Shown here piece after piece: positions 55,250 to 64,000 of a stretch of 64,000 nt of DNA. The notes under the pieces were generated by a model that did not search any database, was not told the origin of the DNA, and saw only the letters and a program-made list of their open reading frames with translations. Position 1 is the stretch's first letter; every line of letters begins with the position of its first letter. Source of the stretch: Erysipelatoclostridium sp. An173 (GTDB taxonomy: Bacteria > Bacillota_I > Bacilli_A > Erysipelotrichales > Coprobacillaceae); the NCBI RefSeq assembly GCF_002160495.1, contig NZ_NFKR01000013.1, forward strand, positions 1 to 64,000, read 5' to 3'. A program made the position numbers and the translations under genes.

Positions 55250-55263
55250 TTAAACCGCTTACA
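55250..55263 (-). promoter_or_regulatory. Candidate CcpA (cre) site upstream of ppdK
   Basis: On the minus strand TGTAAGCGGTTTAA agrees with the cre consensus TGWAANCGNTNWCA at all positions but one (A for C at position 13). It ends one base before the -35 of the ppdK promoter, where CcpA usually activates. Not tested; short matches in AT-rich DNA can arise by chance. Confidence 0.4.
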
Positions 55264-55264
55264 C

Positions 55265-55293
55265 TTGAACCGATTGAATAAGATGTGTATAAT
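55265..55293 (+). promoter_or_regulatory. ppdK promoter
   Basis: TTGAAC at 55265-55270, 17-base spacer, perfect TATAAT at 55288-55293, 36 bases before ppdK. Among the best promoters in the window, as expected for a central metabolic gene. Confidence 0.75.
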
Positions 55294-55329
55294 ATACTCA
55301 TGGATTAATTCTAAGGAGGATTAGATTAG

Positions 55330-57996
55330 ATGAAAAAATATGTTTATATGTTTAGTGAAGGGAACGAAATGATGCGTGACCTTCTTGGTGGTAAAGGTGC
55401 TAACTTAGCTGCTATGGTTAATTTAGGATTACCTGTACCTCAAGGTTTCACTGTTACAACAGAAGCATGTAATGAATATTATGCTGATGGACAAATCATC
55501 AATGATGAAATGAAAAAACAAATTGATGAATGCTTAGAAAGACTTGAAAAATTAGCTGGTAAAAAATTAGGAGATATGGAAAACCCATTATTAGTTTCTG
55601 TACGTTCTGGGGCAAAATTCTCTATGCCAGGTATGATGGATACAATTCTTAACCTAGGTTTAAATGATCAAACTGTTGAAGTAGTAGCAAAACAATCAAA
55701 CAATAGAAGATTTGCTTATGACAGTTATCGTCGTTTTATTCAAATGTACAGTGATGTCGTTTGTGAAATCGACAAAGAAAAATTTGAAGAAAAATTAACT
55801 GAATTAAAAACTAAAAATGGATATGAAAGTGATTTGGATATCACTGCAGATGATTTTGAAAATATTATTATTCCTCAATATAAAGAAATTTTCAAAACAG
55901 AATTAGGAAGAGATTTTCCACAAGATGCTAAAGAACAATTAATGGGGGCTGTTCTAGCTGTATTTAGATCTTGGAATAATGAACGTGCTATTATCTATCG
56001 TAATTTAAACGGTATTTCTCATGATTTAGGTACTGCAGTAAACGTTCAACAAATGGTATTTGGTAATATGGGTAATGACTCAGGAACTGGGGTATTATTT
56101 ACTCGTAATGCTGCTAATGGGGATAATCATATTTATGGTGAATATTTAATTAACGCACAAGGTGAAGACGTTGTTGCTGGTATTAGAACACCTCAAAAAA
56201 TCGCTAAATTAGAAGAAGATATGCCAGAAATCTATGCTCAATTAGTAAAAATTGTTAAGGGCTTAGAAACTCATTATCGTGATATGCAAGACTGTGAATT
56301 TACAGTTGAAAATGGAAAATTATTCATTTTACAAACTCGTAATGGTAAACGTACAGGTCAAGCAGCTTTAAAAATTGCAGTAGATTTAGTACATGAAGGA
56401 TTAATTACAAAACAAGAAGCTTTAACTAGAATTGAAGCTGATCAAGTATCTCAATTATTACATCCAAACTTCACTGAAGAAGCTTTGAAAAATGGTAAAG
56501 AATTAGCAGAAGGTTTACCTGCTTCACCAGGTGCTGGATCAGGTAAAGTATATTTAACAGCTGATAAAGTTCATGAAATGAAAGAAGCTGGAGAAAATGT
56601 TTTATTAGTAAGACATGAAACTTCACCAGAAGATATCCAAGGTATGGTTGACTGCGAAGGTATCTTAACTTCTACTGGTGGTATGACTAGCCATGCAGCT
56701 GTAGTTGCTCGTGGTATGGGTAAATGCTGTATCGTAGGTGCTAAAGCATTATCAATTGATTATGATGCAAGAACATTTACAATTGATGGTGTAACTTATC
56801 CAGAAGGAACTGAATTATCATTAGATGGTACTACTGGTAAAGTATACGAAGGTGTCTTAGAAGTACAAGAATCAGAATTAACTGGTGACTTTGCTGAATT
56901 AATGAGCTGGGCTGATGAAGTTAAAACTTTAGCAGTTCGTGCAAATGCTGATAGTCCTAGAGATGCTGAAGTAGCAATTAAATTTGGTGCTGAAGGTATT
57001 GGATTATGCCGTACAGAACATATGTTCTTTGAAGGAGATAGAATTGAATATGTAAGACAAATGATTCTATCTGATACAGTTGAAGAAAGAATTAAAGCAT
57101 TAGATGAATTATATAAATTCCAAGTAGAAGACTTTAGAGGAATTTACCGTGCTATGGTAGGTTTACCAGTAACAGTACGTTTATTAGATCCACCTCTTCA
57201 TGAATTCTTACCACATACTGATGAAGAATATCAAGCAGTTGCTGATAAATTAGGTAAGACTTTAGAAGAAGTTAAAATTAAAGGTGCTTCATTAAAAGAA
57301 ATGAACCCAATGTTAGGACATCGTGGATCTCGTTTAGCAGTAACTTATCCAGAAATCTACAATATGCAAGTAAAAGCAATTGTTGATGCTGCAATTGATG
57401 TTGAAAGAGAATTAGGATGTACAATTGTTCCAGAAATCATGTTACCATTAATTGGTAGTGAAGCTGAAATTGTATATGTTAAAAATAATGTAGTAAAAGC
57501 TATTGAAGCTGCTAAAGAAGCTAAAAACTCTGATATCCAATATAAGATTGGTACTATGATTGAAATTCCTAGAGCTGCTTTAACTGCTGATCAAATCGCT
57601 AAACATGCAGAATTCTTCTCATTTGGTACAAACGACTTAACTCAAATGACATTTGGATTCTCTCGTGATGATATTGGAAGCTTCTTACCAGATTACATTG
57701 ATAAAAAAGTATTCCAAGTTGACCCATTTGTTTCATTAGATCAAAATGGTGTTGGACAATTAATTGAAATTGCTGCTCAAAAAGGTCGTAGCACTCGTCC
57801 TGATATTAAATTAGGAATCTGTGGAGAACATGGTGGAGATCCTGAATCTATTAAATTCTGCCACAAAGCAGGTTTAAATTACGTTTCTTGTTCACCATAC
57901 CGTGTATTAGTAGCTCGTTTAGCTGCTGCACAAGCTGCTGCAGAACAAATTATCTTAGAACATAACAAAGATAAAGTTATCGTATCTGATAAATAA
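55330..57996 (+). CDS. ppdK: Pyruvate, phosphate dikinase
   Basis: Reversibly interconverts PEP, AMP and PPi with pyruvate, ATP and phosphate. The protein is 888 aa, full length. Nucleotide domain LLGGKGANLAAM, phospho-His in GGMTSHAAVVARGMGKCCIVG, PEP/pyruvate barrel with LRLLDPPLHEF-like VRLLDPPLHEFLP, GTNDLTQMTFG, and catalytic Cys in GICGEHGGDP. In anaerobes it can replace or supplement pyruvate kinase and consumes the PPi made by biosynthesis. Own promoter and terminator. Confidence 0.97.
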   Translation: MKKYVYMFSEGNEMMRDLLGGKGANLAAMVNLGLPVPQGFTVTTEACNEYYADGQIINDEMKKQIDECLERLEKLAGKKLGDMENPLLVSVRSGAKFSMPGMMDTILNLGLNDQTVEVVAKQSNNRRFAYDSYRRFIQMYSDVVCEIDKEKFEEKLTELKTKNGYESDLDITADDFENIIIPQYKEIFKTELGRDFPQDAKEQLMGAVLAVFRSWNNERAIIYRNLNGISHDLGTAVNVQQMVFGNMGNDSGTGVLFTRNAANGDNHIYGEYLINAQGEDVVAGIRTPQKIAKLEEDMPEIYAQLVKIVKGLETHYRDMQDCEFTVENGKLFILQTRNGKRTGQAALKIAVDLVHEGLITKQEALTRIEADQVSQLLHPNFTEEALKNGKELAEGLPASPGAGSGKVYLTADKVHEMKEAGENVLLVRHETSPEDIQGMVDCEGILTSTGGMTSHAAVVARGMGKCCIVGAKALSIDYDARTFTIDGVTYPEGTELSLDGTTGKVYEGVLEVQESELTGDFAELMSWADEVKTLAVRANADSPRDAEVAIKFGAEGIGLCRTEHMFFEGDRIEYVRQMILSDTVEERIKALDELYKFQVEDFRGIYRAMVGLPVTVRLLDPPLHEFLPHTDEEYQAVADKLGKTLEEVKIKGASLKEMNPMLGHRGSRLAVTYPEIYNMQVKAIVDAAIDVERELGCTIVPEIMLPLIGSEAEIVYVKNNVVKAIEAAKEAKNSDIQYKIGTMIEIPRAALTADQIAKHAEFFSFGTNDLTQMTFGFSRDDIGSFLPDYIDKKVFQVDPFVSLDQNGVGQLIEIAAQKGRSTRPDIKLGICGEHGGDPESIKFCHKAGLNYVSCSPYRVLVARLAAAQAAAEQIILEHNKDKVIVSDK

Positions 57997-58008
57997 GATA
58001 ATAAATTT

Positions 58009-58037
58009 AACGTCTCTTGAATAAAGAGACGTTTTTT
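58009..58037 (+). terminator. ppdK terminator
   Basis: AACGTCTCTT / AAGAGACGTT with loop GAATA, then a T6 tract. Confidence 0.9.
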
Positions 58038-58058
58038 CTTTTTATCGTCTAATTATTT

Positions 58059-58067
58059 TGTTATAAT
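58059..58067 (+). promoter_or_regulatory. Extended -10 promoter of the asparaginase operon
   Basis: TGTTATAAT at 58059-58067, 16 bases before the start codon, so the leader is very short. Confidence 0.5.
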
Positions 58068-58082
58068 GTTTTTGGTGATTAA

Positions 58083-59063
58083 ATGAAGAAAATTGTTATA
58101 GTAGCAACAGGTGGTACAATTGCAGGTAGTGGTAAAGCTGGAAAAACAGCTAATTATCATGCTGGTACAATTGCCATCGAAAATATTGTAGAATCTATTC
58201 CGTTAATTAATGATGTTGCAGATTTAGAAGCAATCCAGCTGTTTAATTTTGATAGTAATGAAATGAATGAAGAACGCTGGATTATTTTAGCTAATAAAAT
58301 TAATGAACTAACAAAAAGAGATGATGTTGATGGTGTTGTTGTTACCCATGGGACAGATACGCTCGATGAAACAGCTTATTTTTTGAATTTAACTTTGCAT
58401 ACCTACAAACCGGTAGTTTTAACTGGGGCAATGAGACCAGCTAGCGCTACTAGTGCTGATGGTCCGTTGAATTTATATCAGGCAGTATGCTTAGCATCAA
58501 GTGATGAAGCAATTGGTCATGGTGTTATGGCGGTTTTTTCAAGTACGATATATTCTGGTCGTGATATTCAAAAAACTAATAATTTTAAAACTGATGCTTT
58601 TGATCAAAAAGATTTTGGTTGTCTTGGATATATGAACGATGATAAAGTAATGATGTTTTCAAGAATGTTTAAAAAACATACTTTATTATCAGTGTTTAGT
58701 AAGATGACTTTAGCTAAATTGCCAGCTGTAGGAATTGTATATTATTATGTTGGTGCTGATGCCCGTATTTTAGATTTTATGGCTCAAAATCATCGTGGGA
58801 TTGTCATAATTGGCAGTGGCCGTGGTAATTACAATAAAGCCTGGTTAGAAAAAATTGAAAGTTTAAGTGCAAAAGGCATTGTTTTTGTCCGTGCTTCTCG
58901 AGTACAGCAAGGGATTGTCATTGAAGATGAATATTTTGATCCTGATAATATTTGTGTTCCAGCCAACACTTTATCAGGTCAAAAGGCACGGGTATTATTG
59001 ATGTTATCATTAGCATATACTAATGATATTAAGGAAATTAAGAAGATATTTAATGAATATTAG
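58083..59063 (+). CDS. L-asparaginase
   Basis: 326 aa. First catalytic Thr in VATGGTIAGSGK, second in THGTDTLDETAYFL, with Lys and Asp in TGAMRPASATSADGP. No signal peptide, so cytoplasmic despite similarity to the periplasmic type II group. Hydrolyses asparagine to aspartate and ammonia. First of a likely five-gene run: asparaginase, dprA-like, rhomboid, galU, membrane protein. Confidence 0.9.
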   Translation: MKKIVIVATGGTIAGSGKAGKTANYHAGTIAIENIVESIPLINDVADLEAIQLFNFDSNEMNEERWIILANKINELTKRDDVDGVVVTHGTDTLDETAYFLNLTLHTYKPVVLTGAMRPASATSADGPLNLYQAVCLASSDEAIGHGVMAVFSSTIYSGRDIQKTNNFKTDAFDQKDFGCLGYMNDDKVMMFSRMFKKHTLLSVFSKMTLAKLPAVGIVYYYVGADARILDFMAQNHRGIVIIGSGRGNYNKAWLEKIESLSAKGIVFVRASRVQQGIVIEDEYFDPDNICVPANTLSGQKARVLLMLSLAYTNDIKEIKKIFNEY

Positions 59064-59078
59064 GAAAGGGGCATAATA

Positions 59079-60071
59079 ATGGGACAAATTAGATTAAATC
59101 TTGATAGCATTGCAATGATGTTGTTTTGTGCCCGATTAAAAGCCTATAAAGAAGCGCCTTTATCGAATGACGAATGGCTTGTAGTCGAAAAGGCAATTAA
59201 AAAACATGGGTTAAAAGGACCAGCTAGTTTATTGTCGATGAGTCAAAGTGAATTAGAGGAATTATTAGAGATCAATGAGTTTGTTGCTTATAAAATGAGC
59301 AAGCGAATAAAAACATTAAATATATTTTTAAGTATCTTGAATAATTTTGAAGAAAAAGGTATCAATGTCACTACAAAATACGAAGATAATTTTCCTAATC
59401 TTTTAACAAAACATTTAAGAAAAAGAGCACCGTTATATTTATTTTATTGTGGTGATATTAGCATAATTAAAAATGGTATTTCGTTAATGGGGTTAGTTAA
59501 AGTAACAAAAAAAGATCGAATTCATACTAAACGTTTGATTGATAAAGTTGTGGATGAAGATTATGTATATATTTCTAATGATTCAAAAGGAATTGATACT
59601 GTTGCGTTAAAATATGCTTTACAACATGGCTGTAATTGTGTAAGTTTTGTCTGTGAACGTTTAGCGGCTAAACAAAAAGAATATAGTCGTTATATTAAAA
59701 ATGGGCAATTAGTAATGTTATGTGCAGAAGATCCGAATTCTTACTTTGATGTTACTAATGCTATTGATCGTAATAGTTATGTTTGTGCTTTATCAAAATA
59801 TCAGATTATTATTTCAAGTAGCATTAATAACGGTGCTACCTGGTTTACTGCATTACAGAATTTACATAATAAATGGACAATTCCAATGGCAATTGAAGGG
59901 GTTTATTTAGGAAATGATCGTTTGTTAGATATGGGAGTAACACCGGTGTATGTAAATGATGTTTTATCTGATTATACATTTGATATGATTTATGAAAAAA
60001 ATAAAAAAGTAATTGAAAACAATGAGATAAATATTGATCAAATGTCAATATTTGAATTTATAGGAGAATAA
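59079..60071 (+). CDS. Divergent DprA/Smf-like protein
   Basis: 330 aa. N-terminal helix-hairpin-helix-like part (GPASLLSMSQSELEELLEINEFV). The segment NFPNLLTKHLRKRAPLYLFYCGD corresponds to the YP..L..l.dpP..L...G entry of DprA. YVYISNDSKGIDTVALKYALQHGCNCVSFVCE matches the SGlA.GID..AH..AL stretch, and PMAIEGVYLGNDRLLDMGVTPV the C-terminal part. The usual VGSR is LMGLVK, so the DNA-binding Arg site is altered, and the SGLA turn is ISNDSK. DprA in competent bacteria loads RecA on incoming DNA; here competence function is doubtful. Coupled to the rhomboid gene by one base. Confidence 0.65.
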   Translation: MGQIRLNLDSIAMMLFCARLKAYKEAPLSNDEWLVVEKAIKKHGLKGPASLLSMSQSELEELLEINEFVAYKMSKRIKTLNIFLSILNNFEEKGINVTTKYEDNFPNLLTKHLRKRAPLYLFYCGDISIIKNGISLMGLVKVTKKDRIHTKRLIDKVVDEDYVYISNDSKGIDTVALKYALQHGCNCVSFVCERLAAKQKEYSRYIKNGQLVMLCAEDPNSYFDVTNAIDRNSYVCALSKYQIIISSSINNGATWFTALQNLHNKWTIPMAIEGVYLGNDRLLDMGVTPVYVNDVLSDYTFDMIYEKNKKVIENNEINIDQMSIFEFIGE

Positions 60072-60072
60072 A

Positions 60073-60705
60073 ATGGATTATGATTATCGTAAGTTTCCAG
60101 CAACATCTTTGATTGTTGGAATCTGTATGGTTGTTTATATATATACAACAATAAAATATGGATTTGAAATGAATGCTTATCAGGGAATTGAAGCTGGGGG
60201 ATTTAATCCAATTTTGGTAATTGAACTAAATCAATATTATCGTTTAATAACAGCAAATTTTATTCATTTTGGAATTATGCATATTTTTTGTAACTGTTAT
60301 TCTTTGATAAATTTAGGCTCAGTTATGGAACATTTGTTGGGAATGAAACGTTATTTAATTATATTGTTATCTTCAGCATTGGCAACGACAGTTTTACCAT
60401 GTATTTATTATATGTTTACTGGAAGTGGTGCTAATAGTATAATGGGAGGTATCTCAGGGGCAATTTTCGGTTTAATGGGTTCATTACTTGCTTTGGCTTG
60501 GAAATTTAAAAATGTTTATGCTTACCTGTTTAAACAAATTGCACCTAGTGTTATTTTGATGCTTTTGATTTCTGTATTGATTCCATCAATATCGTTATCT
60601 GGACATGTTTCTGGAATGATAGGCGGGTTTGTTGCAACTTTGTTAGTGATTAAATTTATGCCTCTTTCATTTTGGAAACCAAATGACCATAATTTTGTTA
60701 ATTAA
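60073..60705 (+). CDS. Rhomboid intramembrane serine protease
   Basis: 210 aa, six or seven membrane helices. HFGIMHIFCNCYSL has the His/Asn oxyanion group, GGISGAIFG holds nucleophile Ser128 (GxSG), and SGHVSGMIGG holds His178, so the catalytic dyad is intact. Its substrate is not known. Begins one base after the dprA-like stop and leads into galU. Confidence 0.9.
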   Translation: MDYDYRKFPATSLIVGICMVVYIYTTIKYGFEMNAYQGIEAGGFNPILVIELNQYYRLITANFIHFGIMHIFCNCYSLINLGSVMEHLLGMKRYLIILLSSALATTVLPCIYYMFTGSGANSIMGGISGAIFGLMGSLLALAWKFKNVYAYLFKQIAPSVILMLLISVLIPSISLSGHVSGMIGGFVATLLVIKFMPLSFWKPNDHNFVN

Positions 60706-60719
60706 TAAGGAGAGAAGAA

Positions 60720-61619
60720 ATGAAACAAACAGTAAAAAAAGCAATTATTCCAGCAGCGGGACTTGGAACACGTTTTTTACCTGCTACTAAAGCGTTAGCA
60801 AAGGAAATGCTACCGATTGTTGATACACCAACAATCCAATATATTATTCAAGAAGCTGTTGATAGTGGAATTGAAGAAATTTTGATTATTACTAATTCAA
60901 ATAAACATTCAATGGAAAATCATTTTGATAAATCATATGAATTAGAAGCTCGTTTAACTGAAGCTGGAAAAATGGATCAGGTTAAAATGATCCAGGATAT
61001 TGCCAATATGGCTAATATTTACTATATCCGTCAAAAAGAACCTAAAGGGTTAGGGCATGCTGTATTATGTGCAAAATCGTTTATCGGAGATGAGCCTTTT
61101 GCGGTTTTATTAGGTGATGATGTGGTTGTTAATGAAGGTGGTAAACCGGCTTTAAAACAGTTGATTGATAGTTTTATGAAAAAAGAAGCTTCAGTTGTAG
61201 GAGTGCAGACAGTTGATCATAAAGATGTTAATAAATATGGGATTGTCAGTCCATCTAAATCTCATCCTGTTGAAAGTAATGGCCGTTTAGTTAAACTTAA
61301 TGATATGGTTGAAAAACCAGAAGTTGATAAGGCGCCTAGTGATATGGCGGTGTTAGGACGCTATGTATTAACACCAAAGATTTTTGAATTGTTAGAGACA
61401 CAACAAAAAGGGGCAGGAAATGAAATTCAGTTAACGGATGCTATTAAAAGATTAATGGATATACAGGCAGTATATGCATATGATTTTGAAGGTATTCGTT
61501 ATGATGTAGGAGATAAATTTGGTTTTGTTAAGGCAACAATTGATTTTGCTTTAAAAAGAGATGATTTAAAAGAAAAAGTTCACGATTATATTAAAAAAAT
61601 TGTAGAGGAAGAAATGTAA
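60720..61619 (+). CDS. galU: UTP-glucose-1-phosphate uridylyltransferase
   Basis: 299 aa. Makes UDP-glucose and PPi. AAGLGTRFLPATKALAKEMLP nucleotide loop, PKGLGHAVLCAK, LLGDDVV, MVEKP and GRYVLTP are the family marks. AAGGAG site. The following membrane-protein gene starts directly after its stop. Confidence 0.95.
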   Translation: MKQTVKKAIIPAAGLGTRFLPATKALAKEMLPIVDTPTIQYIIQEAVDSGIEEILIITNSNKHSMENHFDKSYELEARLTEAGKMDQVKMIQDIANMANIYYIRQKEPKGLGHAVLCAKSFIGDEPFAVLLGDDVVVNEGGKPALKQLIDSFMKKEASVVGVQTVDHKDVNKYGIVSPSKSHPVESNGRLVKLNDMVEKPEVDKAPSDMAVLGRYVLTPKIFELLETQQKGAGNEIQLTDAIKRLMDIQAVYAYDFEGIRYDVGDKFGFVKATIDFALKRDDLKEKVHDYIKKIVEEEM

Positions 61620-62075
61620 ATGGGATTTAGTGAAAAATATCAAGAATATAAGCAAAGAAAAGAAGCAAAAGCTTTTTTTAATCAGCATAACACTGAAAAA
61701 GTTCGTGGCAGTGACTATTTAATTGCTTTTGCAGTTGGTATTGCGGTAACAGCGTTTTTAAATGTTCTTCTTATTTCAACTGGATTTAGTTTTATGCTTT
61801 TAACGGTTGTAATTGGAATTATTCAAGCTCAGGCAATACGACGTGTCTTAAATAAAAGTGGACAGCAGTTAGCTATTATTTCTGTCATAACTTATTTTTT
61901 AGGAATGGTTATTTCACAAACTCTATACAGTTATTTGACTTTACCAATAAATGATTTTTCGATTATATTTGATTTATTTTTGACTTATCTTAGATTGTTG
62001 TTTACTGGTGATTTTAGAAGTCTGATAATTTATTTATTTGGGGCAATTGTTTCTTATTTGTCAATTAAAGATTAA
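61620..62075 (+). CDS. Unknown four-helix membrane protein
   Basis: 151 aa; a charged N-terminal 25 residues (EKYQEYKQRKEAKAFF) followed by about four membrane helices (residues 30-60, 61-75, 82-104, 118-148). No family recognised. Its ATG follows galU without a gap, hence translational coupling; a role in envelope polysaccharide linked to UDP-glucose is a guess from position only. Confidence 0.65.
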   Translation: MGFSEKYQEYKQRKEAKAFFNQHNTEKVRGSDYLIAFAVGIAVTAFLNVLLISTGFSFMLLTVVIGIIQAQAIRRVLNKSGQQLAIISVITYFLGMVISQTLYSYLTLPINDFSIIFDLFLTYLRLLFTGDFRSLIIYLFGAIVSYLSIKD

Positions 62076-62153
62076 TAGTAATGTTATTTTATCAATTGAC
62101 TATGTTAAAAAAGATATTTTAAAACATTAATTTTCTATAATCTAATAAAAACA

Positions 62154-62198
62154 CTGTAACTTTAAGTAGTTTTGACTATTTAAAGTTACAGCTTTTTT
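62154..62198 (+). terminator. galU-unit terminator
   Basis: CTGTAACTTTAA / TTAAAGTTACAG hairpin, inner GTAG/CTAT, then CTTTTTT. It ends the asparaginase-to-membrane-protein run. Confidence 0.9.
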
Positions 62199-62637
62199 AT
62201 TTTAAATTATCTTTTAATATAAAAAATTTTAATGTTGGCAATACAAATAATTTTACTATGTTTTAATGTAATAGTGCAATGTAATATAGGCATTGTACTT
62301 AAGGGTAAATGAAAATTATAATTATAGTATAAAAATAATTGTTTTATTATGTGTGTTAATAATATATGGTTTAGTGGTTGTTTTTGCTAAAAAGTTATGA
62401 CTCATTAGATTTAAAAACTATTTAAAAATTTTTAGACATTATTGTAATAATTGAAAACGTTATTTTTATGGAAATATACTACAATTGATTTATAAAGCGT
62501 TTCATACGTGGCTGAATTTTTTGATAAAATCTTATTAATAAATTGAATAAAAATACGATATTCAGGTTTCTAATTTTAATCTTTTAAATAAGTTTAAAAA
62601 ATTGATATTTTTGAGATTTTTCAATAAGTAAAGTCTT
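62199..62637 (+). other. Long gene-free AT-rich stretch before nifJ
   Basis: About 440 bases without a convincing gene on either strand. One hairpin AGTGCAATG / CATTGTACT (one G-T pair) lies at 62273-62299. A 26-codon open frame from 62233 has no ribosome site and is not called. A partial cre-like motif lies at 62452-62465. Long upstream regions like this are common for strongly expressed por/nifJ genes. Confidence 0.6.
62452..62465 (+). promoter_or_regulatory. Weak cre-like motif upstream of nifJ
   Basis: TGAAAACGTTATTT agrees with 12 of 14 positions of TGWAANCGNTNWCA; the final CA is TT. Lies 170 bases before the promoter, so any role would be indirect. Confidence 0.2.
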
Positions 62638-62667
62638 TTGACATTTATATAAACAAAGTAGTATAAT
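62638..62667 (+). promoter_or_regulatory. nifJ promoter
   Basis: Perfect TTGACA at 62638-62643 and TATAAT at 62662-62667 with an 18-base spacer, 29 bases before the start. The strongest promoter match in the window. Confidence 0.85.
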
Positions 62668-62669
62668 GA

Positions 62670-64000
<1,331 letters not shown>

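Noticed and set aside
62233-62313. 26-codon open frame upstream of nifJ
   Set aside because: No ribosome site and no similarity seen; likely chance in AT-rich DNA.

Overview
The window is strongly AT-rich chromosomal DNA from a low-GC Gram-positive anaerobe. Gene content and protein style fit the Erysipelotrichia/Coprobacillaceae (Thomasclavelia/Coprobacillus-like gut bacteria). The clues are glycolysis built on PEP-PTS plus pyruvate phosphate dikinase and pyruvate:ferredoxin oxidoreductase, spore-type small proteins, asparagine synthetase A, and Bacillus-like syntenies (ylbD-ylbE-ylbF-rsmD-coaD and pcrA-ligA-camS-gatCAB-rlmCD). The taxonomic call is inference. I see no prophage, insertion sequence, CRISPR array or plasmid module. 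This is core chromosome, and nearly every transcription unit ends in a clear intrinsic terminator.

Layout. 1-180: end of an rRNA operon (5S and terminator). 300-5,350: ptsI, nagB, a dGTPase and metAA. 5,380-8,660: tRNA-Leu and tRNA-Thr, an HD-domain protein, and a PepV-type dipeptidase divergent from a NUDIX hydrolase. 8,700-18,900: tex, a YiiX-like hydrolase, cysK divergent from a MocR regulator, a PPi-type phosphofructokinase, a lipoprotein, a flavodoxin-like protein, metY, def and a Cys/Gly-rich spore-type small protein. 18,960-22,350: yktA-like gene, an ftsW/rodA gene, ylbD, ylbE, ylbF, rsmD and coaD. 22,390-26,350: pyrB-pyrC-pyrK-pyrD behind a short attenuator. 26,430-38,260: pcrA, a HAD protein, ligA, camS, gatC-gatA-gatB, a membrane-anchored unknown and rlmCD. 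38,300-45,400: mixed metabolism (acetyltransferase, ucpA, DUF5714, murI, amidohydrolase, flavodoxin, a frameshifted GNAT gene, esterase, glutaredoxin). 45,390-49,760: ppk-pfk and asnA. 49,900-53,480: cysteine desulfidase, an exonuclease-SWIM fusion, a pRiA4b-like protein and a PH-domain protein. 53,540-62,200: a DEAD-box helicase, ppdK, then asparaginase, DprA-like, rhomboid, galU and a membrane protein. 62,697 to the edge: the start of pyruvate:ferredoxin oxidoreductase.

How the genes work together. Three metabolic themes recur. (1) Sulfur and methionine: MetAA carries the Glu111 associated with acetyl-CoA use and so should feed O-acetylhomoserine to MetY; CysK and a cysteine desulfidase connect to sulfide. 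(2) Phosphoryl donors: a PPi-signature phosphofructokinase, an ATP-signature phosphofructokinase in an apparent operon with polyphosphate kinase, PpdK and GalU all touch ATP, PPi or polyP. (3) Pyrimidines: a four-gene pyr operon controlled by mutually exclusive RNA hairpins in a leader too short for a PyrR site.

The most notable observations are the pyrB attenuator with a leader reading frame running in frame into pyrB; the ppk-pfk pairing; the exonuclease-SWIM fusion; the HAD protein with an unassigned C-terminal half between pcrA and ligA; the divergent DprA-like protein; the one-base A-tract frameshift in a GNAT gene; and symmetrical or inverted regulatory repeats at pepV/NUDIX and def. 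I do not see a clearly new defence or mobile system here.
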